A program made the translations under genes and the position numbers. From CAZDRX01 sp964508225 (GTDB lineage: Bacteria; Patescibacteriota; Gracilibacteria; Peribacterales; Peribacteraceae), in the NCBI GenBank assembly GCA_964508225.1, contig CAZDRX010000007.1:1-64000 (forward strand): a DNA stretch of 64,000 nt, read 5' to 3'. Positions 42,031 through 49,730 of the stretch are shown piece by piece. The first letter of the stretch is position 1, and each line of letters begins with the position of its first letter. Under the pieces are notes generated by a model that ran no database searches, was not told where the DNA came from, and was given only the letters and a program-made list of their open reading frames with translations.

Positions 42031-43781
42031 GATCCGATGCCGAAGTAATCCTGAAGACTGCCGATGAGACGTGTGAAGAAGCTCCTGCTGCGCACCGCAG
42101 TCTGGAGATCGGAGAGGTAATCGCCGGCGCAGCGCAGCGCGTCCTGCATGGTGTCATCACAGGCGGTGTCACTGTCATCCCCCGTACCGACGCGTCCGAT
42201 CTGCTCGCGCAGCTCGCTGTAGCGCTCATCGAAGTCCGTGCGTCCGTCCTTGCGGAGGATGGCACGCAGATCCGCCGTACGCACATCACCCTGCAGGAAC
42301 TTGAGCAGTTCGACACGCTGGGCGATCTCCGTGCCGCGCTCGAAGGCGGGCTTCGCTTCGGCGGGCGCTGCTGCGGAGAGGCCGTCGACGAAGGCTGCGA
42401 CGTCGGTCGTCGTGGCGATGTCGCTGCGTCCGGATTCCTTGATGAGGCGCGATGCATTGGCGGCAGCGTGGCTTGCACTGAGCTCGAGCGATGCGATCTC
42501 GGCGGTCGAGAAAATCTTCTCGCGGTCGAGGAAGGCGAGGAGACGGTTCACGGCAGCCACGACACGGTCGGTGTCCTGACGCGTGACGCTCCTGCTCACG
42601 GTATCGATCGTGCTGAAGTACGACTCGAGTTCGTCGGGGGAAATCCCGTACTCCTGCTCGAAGACAGGGAGCGCGTCGCGGAGTGCGTTCACCTGAGCGC
42701 GGATCGTCTCGAGGGAGACGGGGACGTTGCTCGTGGCGAACGACTCGGCGGCCTCCTTGAGGCCTTTGAGTGTGGCGAAGACTTCGATGGGGCGGGTCGC
42801 ATCGAGACCCTTCTCGTAGTTAGCGGGCACCTTCGCGGCAAAGTCGATTCCCTGACGCTTCATGCGTGAGAGGTCGATCGTCACCTGTGCCTTGAGCTGC
42901 CCGCGGCGGATGACATCCACAGCGCGCTTGAGTTCATCGATGGCGACGGGCACCTGCACGTCCACGAGGCGGGTCTTCTTGAGTTCTTTCTCTTCCACGA
43001 CTTCCGTACTGATCGGCGTCGCGATGAACTGCTTCAGGAGATCCGTGTAGCGCGTACGCTCGGCAGTCTTGGCTTCCTCCAGTTTGGCGACGAGATTGGC
43101 GGCCCATACGCGCTCCGTCTGCGTGAGGCGGCGTCCGTTACTCAGCTTCTTCAGGATCGTTTCGAGCTGGAGACCTTCCTCACGGGTCAGATACTGCTTG
43201 TAGTCTTCACCGGCGGGGGACTGGATGAACGCGAGACCCTGCGTGGCCTGCGAGATGATGATGGGCGGGAGTGTGGGGGTCGTGGGAGGCGTGGTCGGAG
43301 GGCGTCCGTCCGTGCCCGTGGAAGCACTGCTGCTGCTGCCATTCGGATCCGGTGCGGCGGAGTGCGATGTGCCGCTTTCGTTCCTGCAGCTTCCGGTGCA
43401 ACCGTCACCCGAGATACCGTTGCCGTCATCGCACTGTTCGCCACGATTCTCCTGCACGACACTGTCGCCGCAGAATTCGATCTGGCAGTACTTGTTGCAT
43501 CCGTCTCCGGCGAACTTGTTGCCGTCATCGCACTGTTCACTGAAATCGATGACCGCGTTACCGCAGGCTTCGGTCGTGCATGCAGATGAGCATCCATCGC
43601 CGCTCCGGAGGTTACTGTCATCACAGGCCTCTGGATCTTCCACGACACCGTCGCCGCACACGGTGTCGGCGGCCTGCGTCGGGAAAACAACACGCAAAAC
43701 TCCCGCCGTCATCACGAGTGCCAGAAGCACGGTGAGTGTCGCAGGTGCGTACCGTTTGATGGAAATGTGTGTGGGGTTCAT
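42027..43781 (-). CDS. Cell-surface protein with DUF4215 (Myxococcus-type) Cys repeats
   Basis: 584 aa. A signal anchor (about 12-36) precedes three tandem DUF4215/myxo-disulfide repeats (about 42-133), each with the CGDGVV...CDD...SGDGC..C pattern; disulfides would form outside the cell. A Ser/Pro/Thr-rich linker leads to a long helical region (about 190-540) and a short C-terminal CDD..C segment. The ATG at 43781 follows TGGTACAAT by 11 bases; the GTG at 43802 lies inside the promoter. The stop overlaps the membrane-anchored sigma-like gene, so the two are co-translated and probably work together. Confidence 0.8.
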   Translation of the reverse strand: MNPTHISIKRYAPATLTVLLALVMTAGVLRVVFPTQAADTVCGDGVVEDPEACDDSNLRSGDGCSSACTTEACGNAVIDFSEQCDDGNKFAGDGCNKYCQIEFCGDSVVQENRGEQCDDGNGISGDGCTGSCRNESGTSHSAAPDPNGSSSSASTGTDGRPPTTPPTTPTLPPIIISQATQGLAFIQSPAGEDYKQYLTREEGLQLETILKKLSNGRRLTQTERVWAANLVAKLEEAKTAERTRYTDLLKQFIATPISTEVVEEKELKKTRLVDVQVPVAIDELKRAVDVIRRGQLKAQVTIDLSRMKRQGIDFAAKVPANYEKGLDATRPIEVFATLKGLKEAAESFATSNVPVSLETIRAQVNALRDALPVFEQEYGISPDELESYFSTIDTVSRSVTRQDTDRVVAAVNRLLAFLDREKIFSTAEIASLELSASHAAANASRLIKESGRSDIATTTDVAAFVDGLSAAAPAEAKPAFERGTEIAQRVELLKFLQGDVRTADLRAILRKDGRTDFDERYSELREQIGRVGTGDDSDTACDDTMQDALRCAGDYLSDLQTAVRSRSFFTRLIGSLQDYFGIGS

Positions 43782-43866
43782 GAAATCCGAATATTGTACC
43801 ACAATTCACCTGTTTCTCACAGACTCTGAATGTGACAAATACTAATGAATAGTATGTAATATTTAT

Positions 43867-44232
43867 TCAGTAGAAATCCGCTCCCAGATCGAGAAGATGC
43901 TCGATCACAACGCCGTCCGCGACAGAAATGACATCGATCCGGCCTGCGCCTTCGTAGTGATGAAGATTCACCCAGCGCGCGATCGCGTGCCGGAGCGCTC
44001 TGCGTTTTCGGTAGTTCACCGCCGTGCGGATCGGATACGCAGGATCAAATCCGGTCCGCGATTTCACCTCGATGAACACGATCATCGCGCGGGACGGATC
44101 CTTCGCGATGATGTCGATCTCATATCGTCCAAAGCGGGTATTCCGCTCAAGGATGCGGTATCCGATCCCGCGCAGGTAGTCCGCGGCGATGGCTTCCCCC
44201 TCAGCTCCGGTGATGGCAGTTGTGATCTTCAC
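43867..44232 (-). CDS. YraN family (UPF0102) endonuclease-like protein
   Basis: 121 aa. The restriction-endonuclease-like fold shows GAEGEAIAADYLRGIGYRIL, then RFGRYEIDIIAKD and FIEVKSRTG with the D-x(n)-E-x-K catalytic triad complete. YraN-like proteins are linked to DNA processing and often lie beside comM-type genes, as here. The reading frame extends far upstream but only as antisense of comM. Start is GTG 44232, or GTG 44244 giving four more residues. Confidence 0.85.
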   Translation of the reverse strand: MKITTAITGAEGEAIAADYLRGIGYRILERNTRFGRYEIDIIAKDPSRAMIVFIEVKSRTGFDPAYPIRTAVNYRKRRALRHAIARWVNLHHYEGAGRIDVISVADGVVIEHLLDLGADFY

Positions 44233-44278
44233 GGCGGCAATCACACCACAATCCGGAAGGAGTGTCCTGCACTTTGAG

Positions 44279-44307
44279 TTGCAAAAGGTGTACTTTCGTA
44301 CACCATA
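44279..44307. promoter_or_regulatory. Palindromic site between yraN and comM
   Basis: GGTGTAC and GTACACC flank TTTC as a perfect 7-bp inverted repeat (about 44287-44304), between the divergent yraN and comM genes. It may be an operator or a short hairpin; a clear -10/-35 pair is not assignable. Confidence 0.4.
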
Positions 44308-44347
44308 GGTTCCGCATCCTCTTCTCATCCGATTCCCACCGTCTCCT

Positions 44348-45850
44348 ATGCTCACCCGTCTCACGACCTTCACGACGTTCGGTATCCATGCACTTCCCGT
44401 CGACTGCGAAGTCGGTGTCATTCCGACCGCCGGAGAACCCAAATTCCAGATCGTCGGCCTCGGCGACGCCGCGGTACAGGAGAGCCGCCAACGCGTGATG
44501 ATGGCGCTCAAGTCGTCGGGGTACCGCATCCCGATGGGCAGAGTGACGAACGTGAACCTCGCCCCCGCGCACCTGAAGAAAACCGGATCGAAGTTCGATC
44601 TCCCGATCGCCGTCGGCATCCTCGCGAGCAATGGTGTGGTGGAGATTCTGGAAGATATTCTCAAGGGAACGGCGTTCCTCGGCGAGCTCTCGTTCGACGG
44701 ACAGCTCCGGCATACGTCGGGCGTGCTCGCGTGCGCACTCGCATGCCGTGAGCGCGGGATCGCAAGGATCGTCGTGCCGTTCGAGAACGGGCCTGAAGCC
44801 GCACTCGTCCCGGGTCTCACGGTGATTGCGACCGAGACACTGCGCGATTGCGTCGCGTATCTCTCCGGACAGAAAGAACCGCCGGTAATTCTGCCGCCCG
44901 CGTGCACGACCGTGGATGATCCGACGACGGTGGATTTCGCGGACGTTAGAGGTCAGGCGATGGCGAAACGCGCGCTCGAAATCGCGGCGGCAGGCGGCCA
45001 CAACGTGCTGCTCTCCGGCGCTCCCGGATCAGGAAAAACACTCCTCGCGAGTGCGCTCCGCGGCATTCTCCCGCCCCTCTCCCTCGACGAAGCTCTCGAA
45101 ATCACGGGCATTTACTCGGTGGCGAATCTTCTGCCCGCATCCATGCCGCTCGTGAGTGAGCGACCCATCCGCACCGTCCATCACACCGCAAGCGGGGTCG
45201 CCATCGTCGGCGGCGGCCAGCATCCGATGCCGGGCGAGATCTCCCTCGCGCACCGCGGCGTCCTCTTCCTCGATGAGCTCGCGGAATTTCCGCCGCCCGT
45301 GCTCGAGGTGCTCCGGCAGCCGCTGGAAGACCGTCGCATCACCATCAACCGCGCGCAGGGCACCGTGACCTTTCCCGCAGACTTCATTCTCGTCGCCGCC
45401 ATGAACCCGCCGAAGTACAGCGCCGGTACGGCGGAGCGTATGAAGAAGAGAATTTCAGCGCCGCTCCTTGACCGCATTGACCTCACGATCGACGTGCAGC
45501 CCGTGGAAATCAGCGACCTGCAGAAGAAGGCCGACCCGAAGGCCGAGAAAAGTGCGGTGATCCGCAGCCGCGTCATCGCGGCGCGCGAGCGTCAGCGTAT
45601 GCGCTTCACAGGGCTCGGTATCCGTACGAACAAGGAGATGAGTGTGCGCGATCTGGAATCGCTCTGTCCGCTGGATACGGCGTGCGAAGTACTGCTGAAG
45701 CAGGCCGCCGAGCGACTCGGATTCTCGGCGCGGAGTTATCACCGCATCATCAAAGTCGCGCGCACCATCGCGGATCTCGCGGACTCGGACGTGATCAAAC
45801 TGCAGCACGTTGCGGAGGCTCTTCAATATCGTCAGTCTGTGGGTGTGTGA
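44348..45850 (+). CDS. comM: ComM/YifB family AAA+ helicase (Mg-chelatase-like)
   Basis: AAA+ hexameric helicase that helps branch migration during natural transformation and recombination. 500 aa: an N-terminal Lon-like S5 fold domain (about 1-170), Walker A GAPGSGKTLLASAL (about 222-235), Walker B LFLDELAEF with its sensor N in VAAMNPP, and the C-terminal Mg_chelatase_C region. Length is normal. It implies DNA uptake or recombination, in keeping with yraN, recJ and the nearby competence-related theme of CPR cells. Its last 56 bases overlap the convergent SANT-like gene. Confidence 0.93.
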   Translation: MLTRLTTFTTFGIHALPVDCEVGVIPTAGEPKFQIVGLGDAAVQESRQRVMMALKSSGYRIPMGRVTNVNLAPAHLKKTGSKFDLPIAVGILASNGVVEILEDILKGTAFLGELSFDGQLRHTSGVLACALACRERGIARIVVPFENGPEAALVPGLTVIATETLRDCVAYLSGQKEPPVILPPACTTVDDPTTVDFADVRGQAMAKRALEIAAAGGHNVLLSGAPGSGKTLLASALRGILPPLSLDEALEITGIYSVANLLPASMPLVSERPIRTVHHTASGVAIVGGGQHPMPGEISLAHRGVLFLDELAEFPPPVLEVLRQPLEDRRITINRAQGTVTFPADFILVAAMNPPKYSAGTAERMKKRISAPLLDRIDLTIDVQPVEISDLQKKADPKAEKSAVIRSRVIAARERQRMRFTGLGIRTNKEMSVRDLESLCPLDTACEVLLKQAAERLGFSARSYHRIIKVARTIADLADSDVIKLQHVAEALQYRQSVGV

Positions 45851-46460
45851 AGTGCTCTTCGCGGCACTCTATTACCACGGATGCAGCGGCAGCTTCCAGT
45901 AAAGAATATCGCTGCTTGTACGCATTCGAAGCACGTCTGGGAAGATGAGGATGACCGTGCATGATCTCCGTGACGGCGCTCCAGTTGGTTTTCCCTGCAT
46001 ACTGACTCCCGTTGGGCCACAGCGTGCTCTTGGCTACGCGCACCAGCTCGGACTCCTCATCGGAGGTCCACTCCTTCGCTCCGCCCGGAAGACCATGAAT
46101 CGCATTTCTCGAACGGGTTCCCTTGGATCTACCCTCACTCGTTGCGTTGCTGGCAAGAGAACTTCGCCACGAACGAAGCCGAAGATCCTCTGCTTGCTGA
46201 GGCGACAGAACAGCGCGCACAGCTTCGCTCGTTGCCGTACGGAGAATTTGCGCTGTGCCGTAGTGATATCCGCGCAACTCCTCCGCCGCAAAGAGTTCCG
46301 CGATGTCCGTCTGATTGAAGCCGAGTGCCACAAGATCCCTTATCCGTCCTGCGAAATTCTGTGCGATGTACTCCGCAACTTCATGCGCCTTTCGAATCGC
46401 GTTGTAGGCCTCGCGCGTGAATCCTTTCCCATCCGCACTTCTGATGTTGCTTTCATTCAT
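45795..46460 (-). CDS. SANT/Myb-like DNA-binding protein
   Basis: 221 aa. Residues about 129-188 read as a SANT/Myb repeat: EWTSDEESELVRVA, GKTNWSAVTEIM and PRRASNAYKQRYSLL, with two of the three regularly spaced Trp (W131, W160) and an aromatic third position. Residues 44-60 (LGFNQTDIAELFAAE) look like a second HTH. Such repeats are typical of eukaryotic regulators and rare in bacteria, and the context is not viral. ATG 46460 follows TATAAT by 6 bases; the form from 46478 is not supported. Function: likely transcription regulation. Confidence 0.62.
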   Translation of the reverse strand: MNESNIRSADGKGFTREAYNAIRKAHEVAEYIAQNFAGRIRDLVALGFNQTDIAELFAAEELRGYHYGTAQILRTATSEAVRAVLSPQQAEDLRLRSWRSSLASNATSEGRSKGTRSRNAIHGLPGGAKEWTSDEESELVRVAKSTLWPNGSQYAGKTNWSAVTEIMHGHPHLPRRASNAYKQRYSLLEAAAASVVIECREEHFTHPQTDDIEEPPQRAAV

Positions 46461-46466
46461 AATTGG

Positions 46467-46515
46467 ATTATAGAACATTAATCGATTTTCGCAATTCTCA
46501 GCTTTGCTCTACAAT
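46467..46515. promoter_or_regulatory. Divergent overlapping promoters of the SANT-like gene and pyrF
   Basis: Minus: TTGCGA (rc 46489-46494)-16-TATAAT (rc 46467-46472), 6 bases to ATG 46460. Plus: TTCGCA (46488-46493)-16-TACAAT (46510-46515), 8 bases to ATG 46524. The two -35 boxes occupy the same bases, so they should be mutually exclusive. Confidence 0.7.
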
Positions 46516-46523
46516 CCGCGGTG

Positions 46524-47363
46524 ATGCACTACGCCGACCGCCTGACCGAGAAAATCAAAGAGACTTCCGCCGTCTGCGTGGGTCTTGATCCCGTGATCGA
46601 AAAACTCCCCGAAGGAGTGACGAAGGATCTCGCGGGTATGGAGGCTTTCTGCAACGGCATCACGGATGCAGTGAAAGACACGGCCTCGACGGTGAAGGTG
46701 AACCTCGCATTCTTCGAGCGCCACGGATGGCAGGGGATGAAGACATTCTTCGAGGTGTGCACGTACGCAAAGAAGCAAGGACTTCTCGTGATCGCCGACG
46801 GCAAACGGAACGACATCGGCTCGACGTGCGAAGCGTACGCGGATGCCTACCTCGGCAAAGACAGTCCGATCGATGCACTCACCGTCACGCCCTACCTCGG
46901 CTCGGACGGCATCAAGCCCTTCCTGAAGCGCTGCAGCGAGAACGGCAAAGGGATCTACGTCCTCGTGAAAACGAGCAATGAGAGCTCAGGCGAACTGCAG
47001 GATCTGCCGGTCGGCGATGAGTCTCTGCACGAGCACGTGGCACAGCTCGTGGAGAGCTGGGCGACGGAGATCCTCGGCGTGTCGAATCTCTCGTCCCTCG
47101 GTGCGGTGGTCGGCGCCACGTATCCGGAGGAGATGAAGTACCTGCGCACACTCATGCCGCACGTGCCGTTCCTCATCCCGGGATACGGCGCGCAGGGCGG
47201 CACCGCAGCAGACGTCGCCCGCGGATTCCTGAAAGACGGCACGGGTGCCGTCGTGAATTCCTCTCGCGGGATCCTGTACGCCTCGGCAGGCAAAGATTGG
47301 GCTGCGGCTGCGGAAAAAGCAGCCAAAACCATGTCGATCGAGTTGGGGAAGGCGCTTGCGTAA
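46524..47363 (+). CDS. pyrF: Orotidine 5'-phosphate decarboxylase
   Basis: Last step of UMP synthesis. 279 aa, the longer bacterial (type 2) class, with the catalytic lysine/aspartate motif IADGKRNDIGSTCEAYADAYLG, N-terminal VGLDPVIEKLP and the C-terminal phosphate gripper in LIPGYGAQGG. Codon 46521 (GTG) is followed by ATG 46524; the latter fits the promoter spacing of 8 bases. No other pyr genes are nearby. Confidence 0.95.
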   Translation: MHYADRLTEKIKETSAVCVGLDPVIEKLPEGVTKDLAGMEAFCNGITDAVKDTASTVKVNLAFFERHGWQGMKTFFEVCTYAKKQGLLVIADGKRNDIGSTCEAYADAYLGKDSPIDALTVTPYLGSDGIKPFLKRCSENGKGIYVLVKTSNESSGELQDLPVGDESLHEHVAQLVESWATEILGVSNLSSLGAVVGATYPEEMKYLRTLMPHVPFLIPGYGAQGGTAADVARGFLKDGTGAVVNSSRGILYASAGKDWAAAAEKAAKTMSIELGKALA

Positions 47364-47385
47364 ATTATATAAATATAGTATAATG
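47357..47385 (+). promoter_or_regulatory. Promoter of the 37-aa membrane peptide gene
   Basis: TTGCGT (47357-47362), 17-base A/T spacer, perfect TATAAT (47380-47385). It overlaps the pyrF stop. The leader to ATG 47414 is about 21 bases and includes ATACCAATA. Confidence 0.8.
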
Positions 47386-47413
47386 TGTGTATTACTTCTT
47401 CATACCAATACCT

Positions 47414-47527
47414 ATGAAGTTTCATCTTCTTTCCGCGCAGGAGCGCGAGAAGTTCATGGTCCTCGCGACCCTCTGGACGTCGTTCGCCGGCGCATTCCTC
47501 GTCGTCGCCTCGGCGAACTTCCAGTAA
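47414..47527 (+). CDS. 37-aa single-span membrane peptide
   Basis: A short gene (ATG 47414, TAA 47525) between a strong promoter and a strong terminator, which argues it is real. The peptide begins with a charged amphipathic part (FHLLSAQEREKF) and continues as one transmembrane helix (about 15-36, VLATLWTSFAGAFLVVASA). Third codon positions are GC-rich as expected. No family recognised. High expression is likely; roles such as membrane stress, small subunit or toxin-like peptide are guesses. No antisense partner is evident. Confidence 0.65.
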   Translation: MKFHLLSAQEREKFMVLATLWTSFAGAFLVVASANFQ

Positions 47528-47545
47528 GCACACGACTGATCACTG

Positions 47546-47578
47546 GCACCCGCATCACACGGTGCGGGTGCTTTTTTT
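47546..47578 (+). terminator. Rho-independent terminator after the 37-aa gene
   Basis: GCACCCGCA (47546-47554) pairs fully with TGCGGGTGC (47563-47571), then seven T. It sits 18 bases after the stop. Confidence 0.93.
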
Positions 47579-47583
47579 CGTGA

Positions 47584-49239
47584 CTACTGAAGCCGCGTTC
47601 CCCGGACGATGGGTTCTCCTGCATGTTCGATCCAGCGGAAGTGCCCCGAGTTGTCCGTCCACTCGACAGCTCCGAGAGCTTCCGGAGAGCCGGGGGTATT
47701 CAGTGAGACTTCGACGAGCGCATTCTCCGTGCTCTGCACCGTGACGTCGGCTTTGAGATCCAGCACGAGCGCTGACCCCTGCGGGAAAGCACCGACACTC
47801 GCCGCAAGGGTGGGGCAGGAGATCGTCATCGCCTGCATGTTCAACGTGCATGAGACAGAGACTCCTCCCGTGTGCTGAACAAGCTGAGGGTTGGAGAGGC
47901 TGACCTGACCGTTCAGGGTGAGCGAAAATGTGAGTGCGGAGAGTGCGAGCGCTTTGCCGCTCACCACCGCACCCGTGAAGGCGAACGAGCCGAGCACGGT
48001 GCCTGTCGCGGTCTTGATCACCGCCGTGGCCGGAGAGAGCCGTGTGACATCCAGAATGCGTCCGAAGGCGGTCTGGTGCTTGGGGAACGGCCCCGCAAGC
48101 GGGAGATTCGTGACCTGATTCGTCTGGTCTCCGGTGATCGTCACCGAGTAGGTGCGGACGTGCACGAGCTCCTCACTGAATCCGGCATTCTGATCGGAAC
48201 GGATGACGGCGCGGAGGATGACCGGTACATCCGTGTCTGCGGGAATGCGGAAGCGATCCTCGATATTCGGACGCGCCTGAAACGTGAGCTTGTAATCGAC
48301 GGTGTCGGTCGTGATCTTCTGCTTCAGGGTGGCGACGACTCTGCCGTCCGTCGTGACAACCTCGAGACGGTCGATCGACCTCGCTTCACTGAAGAGCTTC
48401 ACGTCGGCGATGGAGACGGCAGCCGCTTCGCCCGGACTGCGGATCACGCCGTACGCGATGGCATCCGAGGCCTGACCCGTGACGAGGAAGTGAGACATGA
48501 CGGGCACGGTAAAGGACGTCGAAGACGATGAGGCGGAAGACGACACCGAGGAGACGCTCGATGACACGCTGCTCGCGACGGACGAGGAAGACGAGGACGA
48601 TGACGAGGTGGTGTACTCGCCGTTTTCCGCAAGACGGAGACGTGAAAGCTGCCCTTCGGATTCCGCGAGGAAAGCGGCGGCAAGGCGCGCGGAGAATGCG
48701 CGCGTGAGCGGTGTGTCGAAGGTGATACGGACAGGGAGATCCGTGCCGCGCGCGGCGGATGCGCGATAGTACGGCTCACCCCAATCCATGCCGCCGACAT
48801 TGACCACTTCATAGCCGTAGAGCATCGTGAGCATCTTCAGAGCTTCGTCGTACTGCACCGTGCGTCCGGGATGGAAGAGCCCGTCGGGATTGCCCTTCAC
48901 GATGCCTGCATCTTTCGCGGCACAGACGTAGGGGGCAAACCACGCCGTCGCGGGAACATCCGAGAAACAGCCGACCCCGTTCACGGCAACCGGCTGACGA
49001 TCCTGTGGCGTGGATGCGATGGCGATCTTCAGGAATTCGGCACGGTTCACGAGGCGTGTGGGGCCGAATTTTCTCTCTCCGTAGCCGTTGATCGCTCCCG
49101 CTCTCGTGAGCATGTTGATACCGGCAAGTTCGGGGGAATTCGGCATGACGTCGTCGTAGAAATCTCCCGGCTGGATGGAGACCGCGAGGGCTGTGAGCGG
49201 AATGAGGAGAGCTGAGGAAAGGGCGATGCGTTTAATCAT
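47584..49239 (-). CDS. Secreted SLH-domain surface protein with Ser-rich linker
   Basis: 551 aa: signal peptide (about 1-20), two to three SLH repeats (about 24-175, e.g. FYDDVMPNSPELAGINMLTRAG, CFSDVPATAWFAPYVCAAKD, IVKGNPDGLFHPGRTVQYDEA), a linker of about 30 residues nearly all Ser with Val and Ala, then a large beta-rich region (about 240-551). It should anchor to the wall by SLH and project its C-terminal domain. I start at ATG 49239, where the signal peptide begins; the frame upstream is out of context. Convergent with the 37-aa gene unit. Confidence 0.85.
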   Translation of the reverse strand: MIKRIALSSALLIPLTALAVSIQPGDFYDDVMPNSPELAGINMLTRAGAINGYGERKFGPTRLVNRAEFLKIAIASTPQDRQPVAVNGVGCFSDVPATAWFAPYVCAAKDAGIVKGNPDGLFHPGRTVQYDEALKMLTMLYGYEVVNVGGMDWGEPYYRASAARGTDLPVRITFDTPLTRAFSARLAAAFLAESEGQLSRLRLAENGEYTTSSSSSSSSSVASSVSSSVSSVSSSASSSSTSFTVPVMSHFLVTGQASDAIAYGVIRSPGEAAAVSIADVKLFSEARSIDRLEVVTTDGRVVATLKQKITTDTVDYKLTFQARPNIEDRFRIPADTDVPVILRAVIRSDQNAGFSEELVHVRTYSVTITGDQTNQVTNLPLAGPFPKHQTAFGRILDVTRLSPATAVIKTATGTVLGSFAFTGAVVSGKALALSALTFSLTLNGQVSLSNPQLVQHTGGVSVSCTLNMQAMTISCPTLAASVGAFPQGSALVLDLKADVTVQSTENALVEVSLNTPGSPEALGAVEWTDNSGHFRWIEHAGEPIVRGTRLQ

Positions 49240-49307
49240 GCAGTCATGGTCGTCCGTCAGGGCACTCCATGGCAAGGGCAAGCTCTTCAGGAAGCGCCGG
49301 AGAACGA

Positions 49308-49336
49308 TTGAACGAAAACGTGTTTTCTGGTAGAAT
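49308..49336 (+). promoter_or_regulatory. Promoter of the coiled-coil protein pair
   Basis: TTGAAC (49308-49313), 17-base spacer ending TGG, TAGAAT (49331-49336). The leader to ATG 49363 is about 20 bases and holds ATACCAATA (49346-49354). Confidence 0.78.
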
Positions 49337-49362
49337 AGTAACGAAATACCAATATCCCTCTC

Positions 49363-49728
49363 ATGACAACGAATCCTCCCGGGAACTCCGGCAATCAGGG
49401 AACGCCGCTGTGGTCGATCCCCACGATTCCGTCGACGGTCGAGCTCTACGATCTCCTCATGAAGGACATCGAGCCCGAGCTCACCAGCCGGTCGATCGCG
49501 ACCCTCACGACGAAGTACCGGAAGGAAACCCGCGAGGAAGCCGCGAAGCGCGCTGAGCGCTACGCGAAGGCGTTTCAGGAATATGACCGACGGCTCGAGA
49601 AGTACATCGGTGATCTCAATGCCGCGATCCGCAAATTCGGCAAAGAAGCTGCTTCCTCGATGGAAGCACTCGAAAGTGCGATGACCTCGGTCGACGTCGA
49701 CGCAGCAGACTCCGCTTCCCACTCCTGA
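49363..49728 (+). CDS. Hypothetical small helical protein
   Basis: 121 aa: a Gly/Pro/Asn-rich start, then mainly charged helices (about 33-105, e.g. YRKETREEAAKRAERYAKAF) that could form a coiled coil. No signal peptide. It has a good promoter and ends 2 bases before the start of the 809-aa gene, so both are expressed together. No family recognised. Confidence 0.7.
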   Translation: MTTNPPGNSGNQGTPLWSIPTIPSTVELYDLLMKDIEPELTSRSIATLTTKYRKETREEAAKRAERYAKAFQEYDRRLEKYIGDLNAAIRKFGKEAASSMEALESAMTSVDVDAADSASHS

Positions 49729-49730
49729 TC

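Noticed and set aside
43867..44907. Long yraN reading with 225 extra N-terminal residues
   Set aside because: The extra part is antisense to comM and has no yraN-family similarity; the family starts near 44232.
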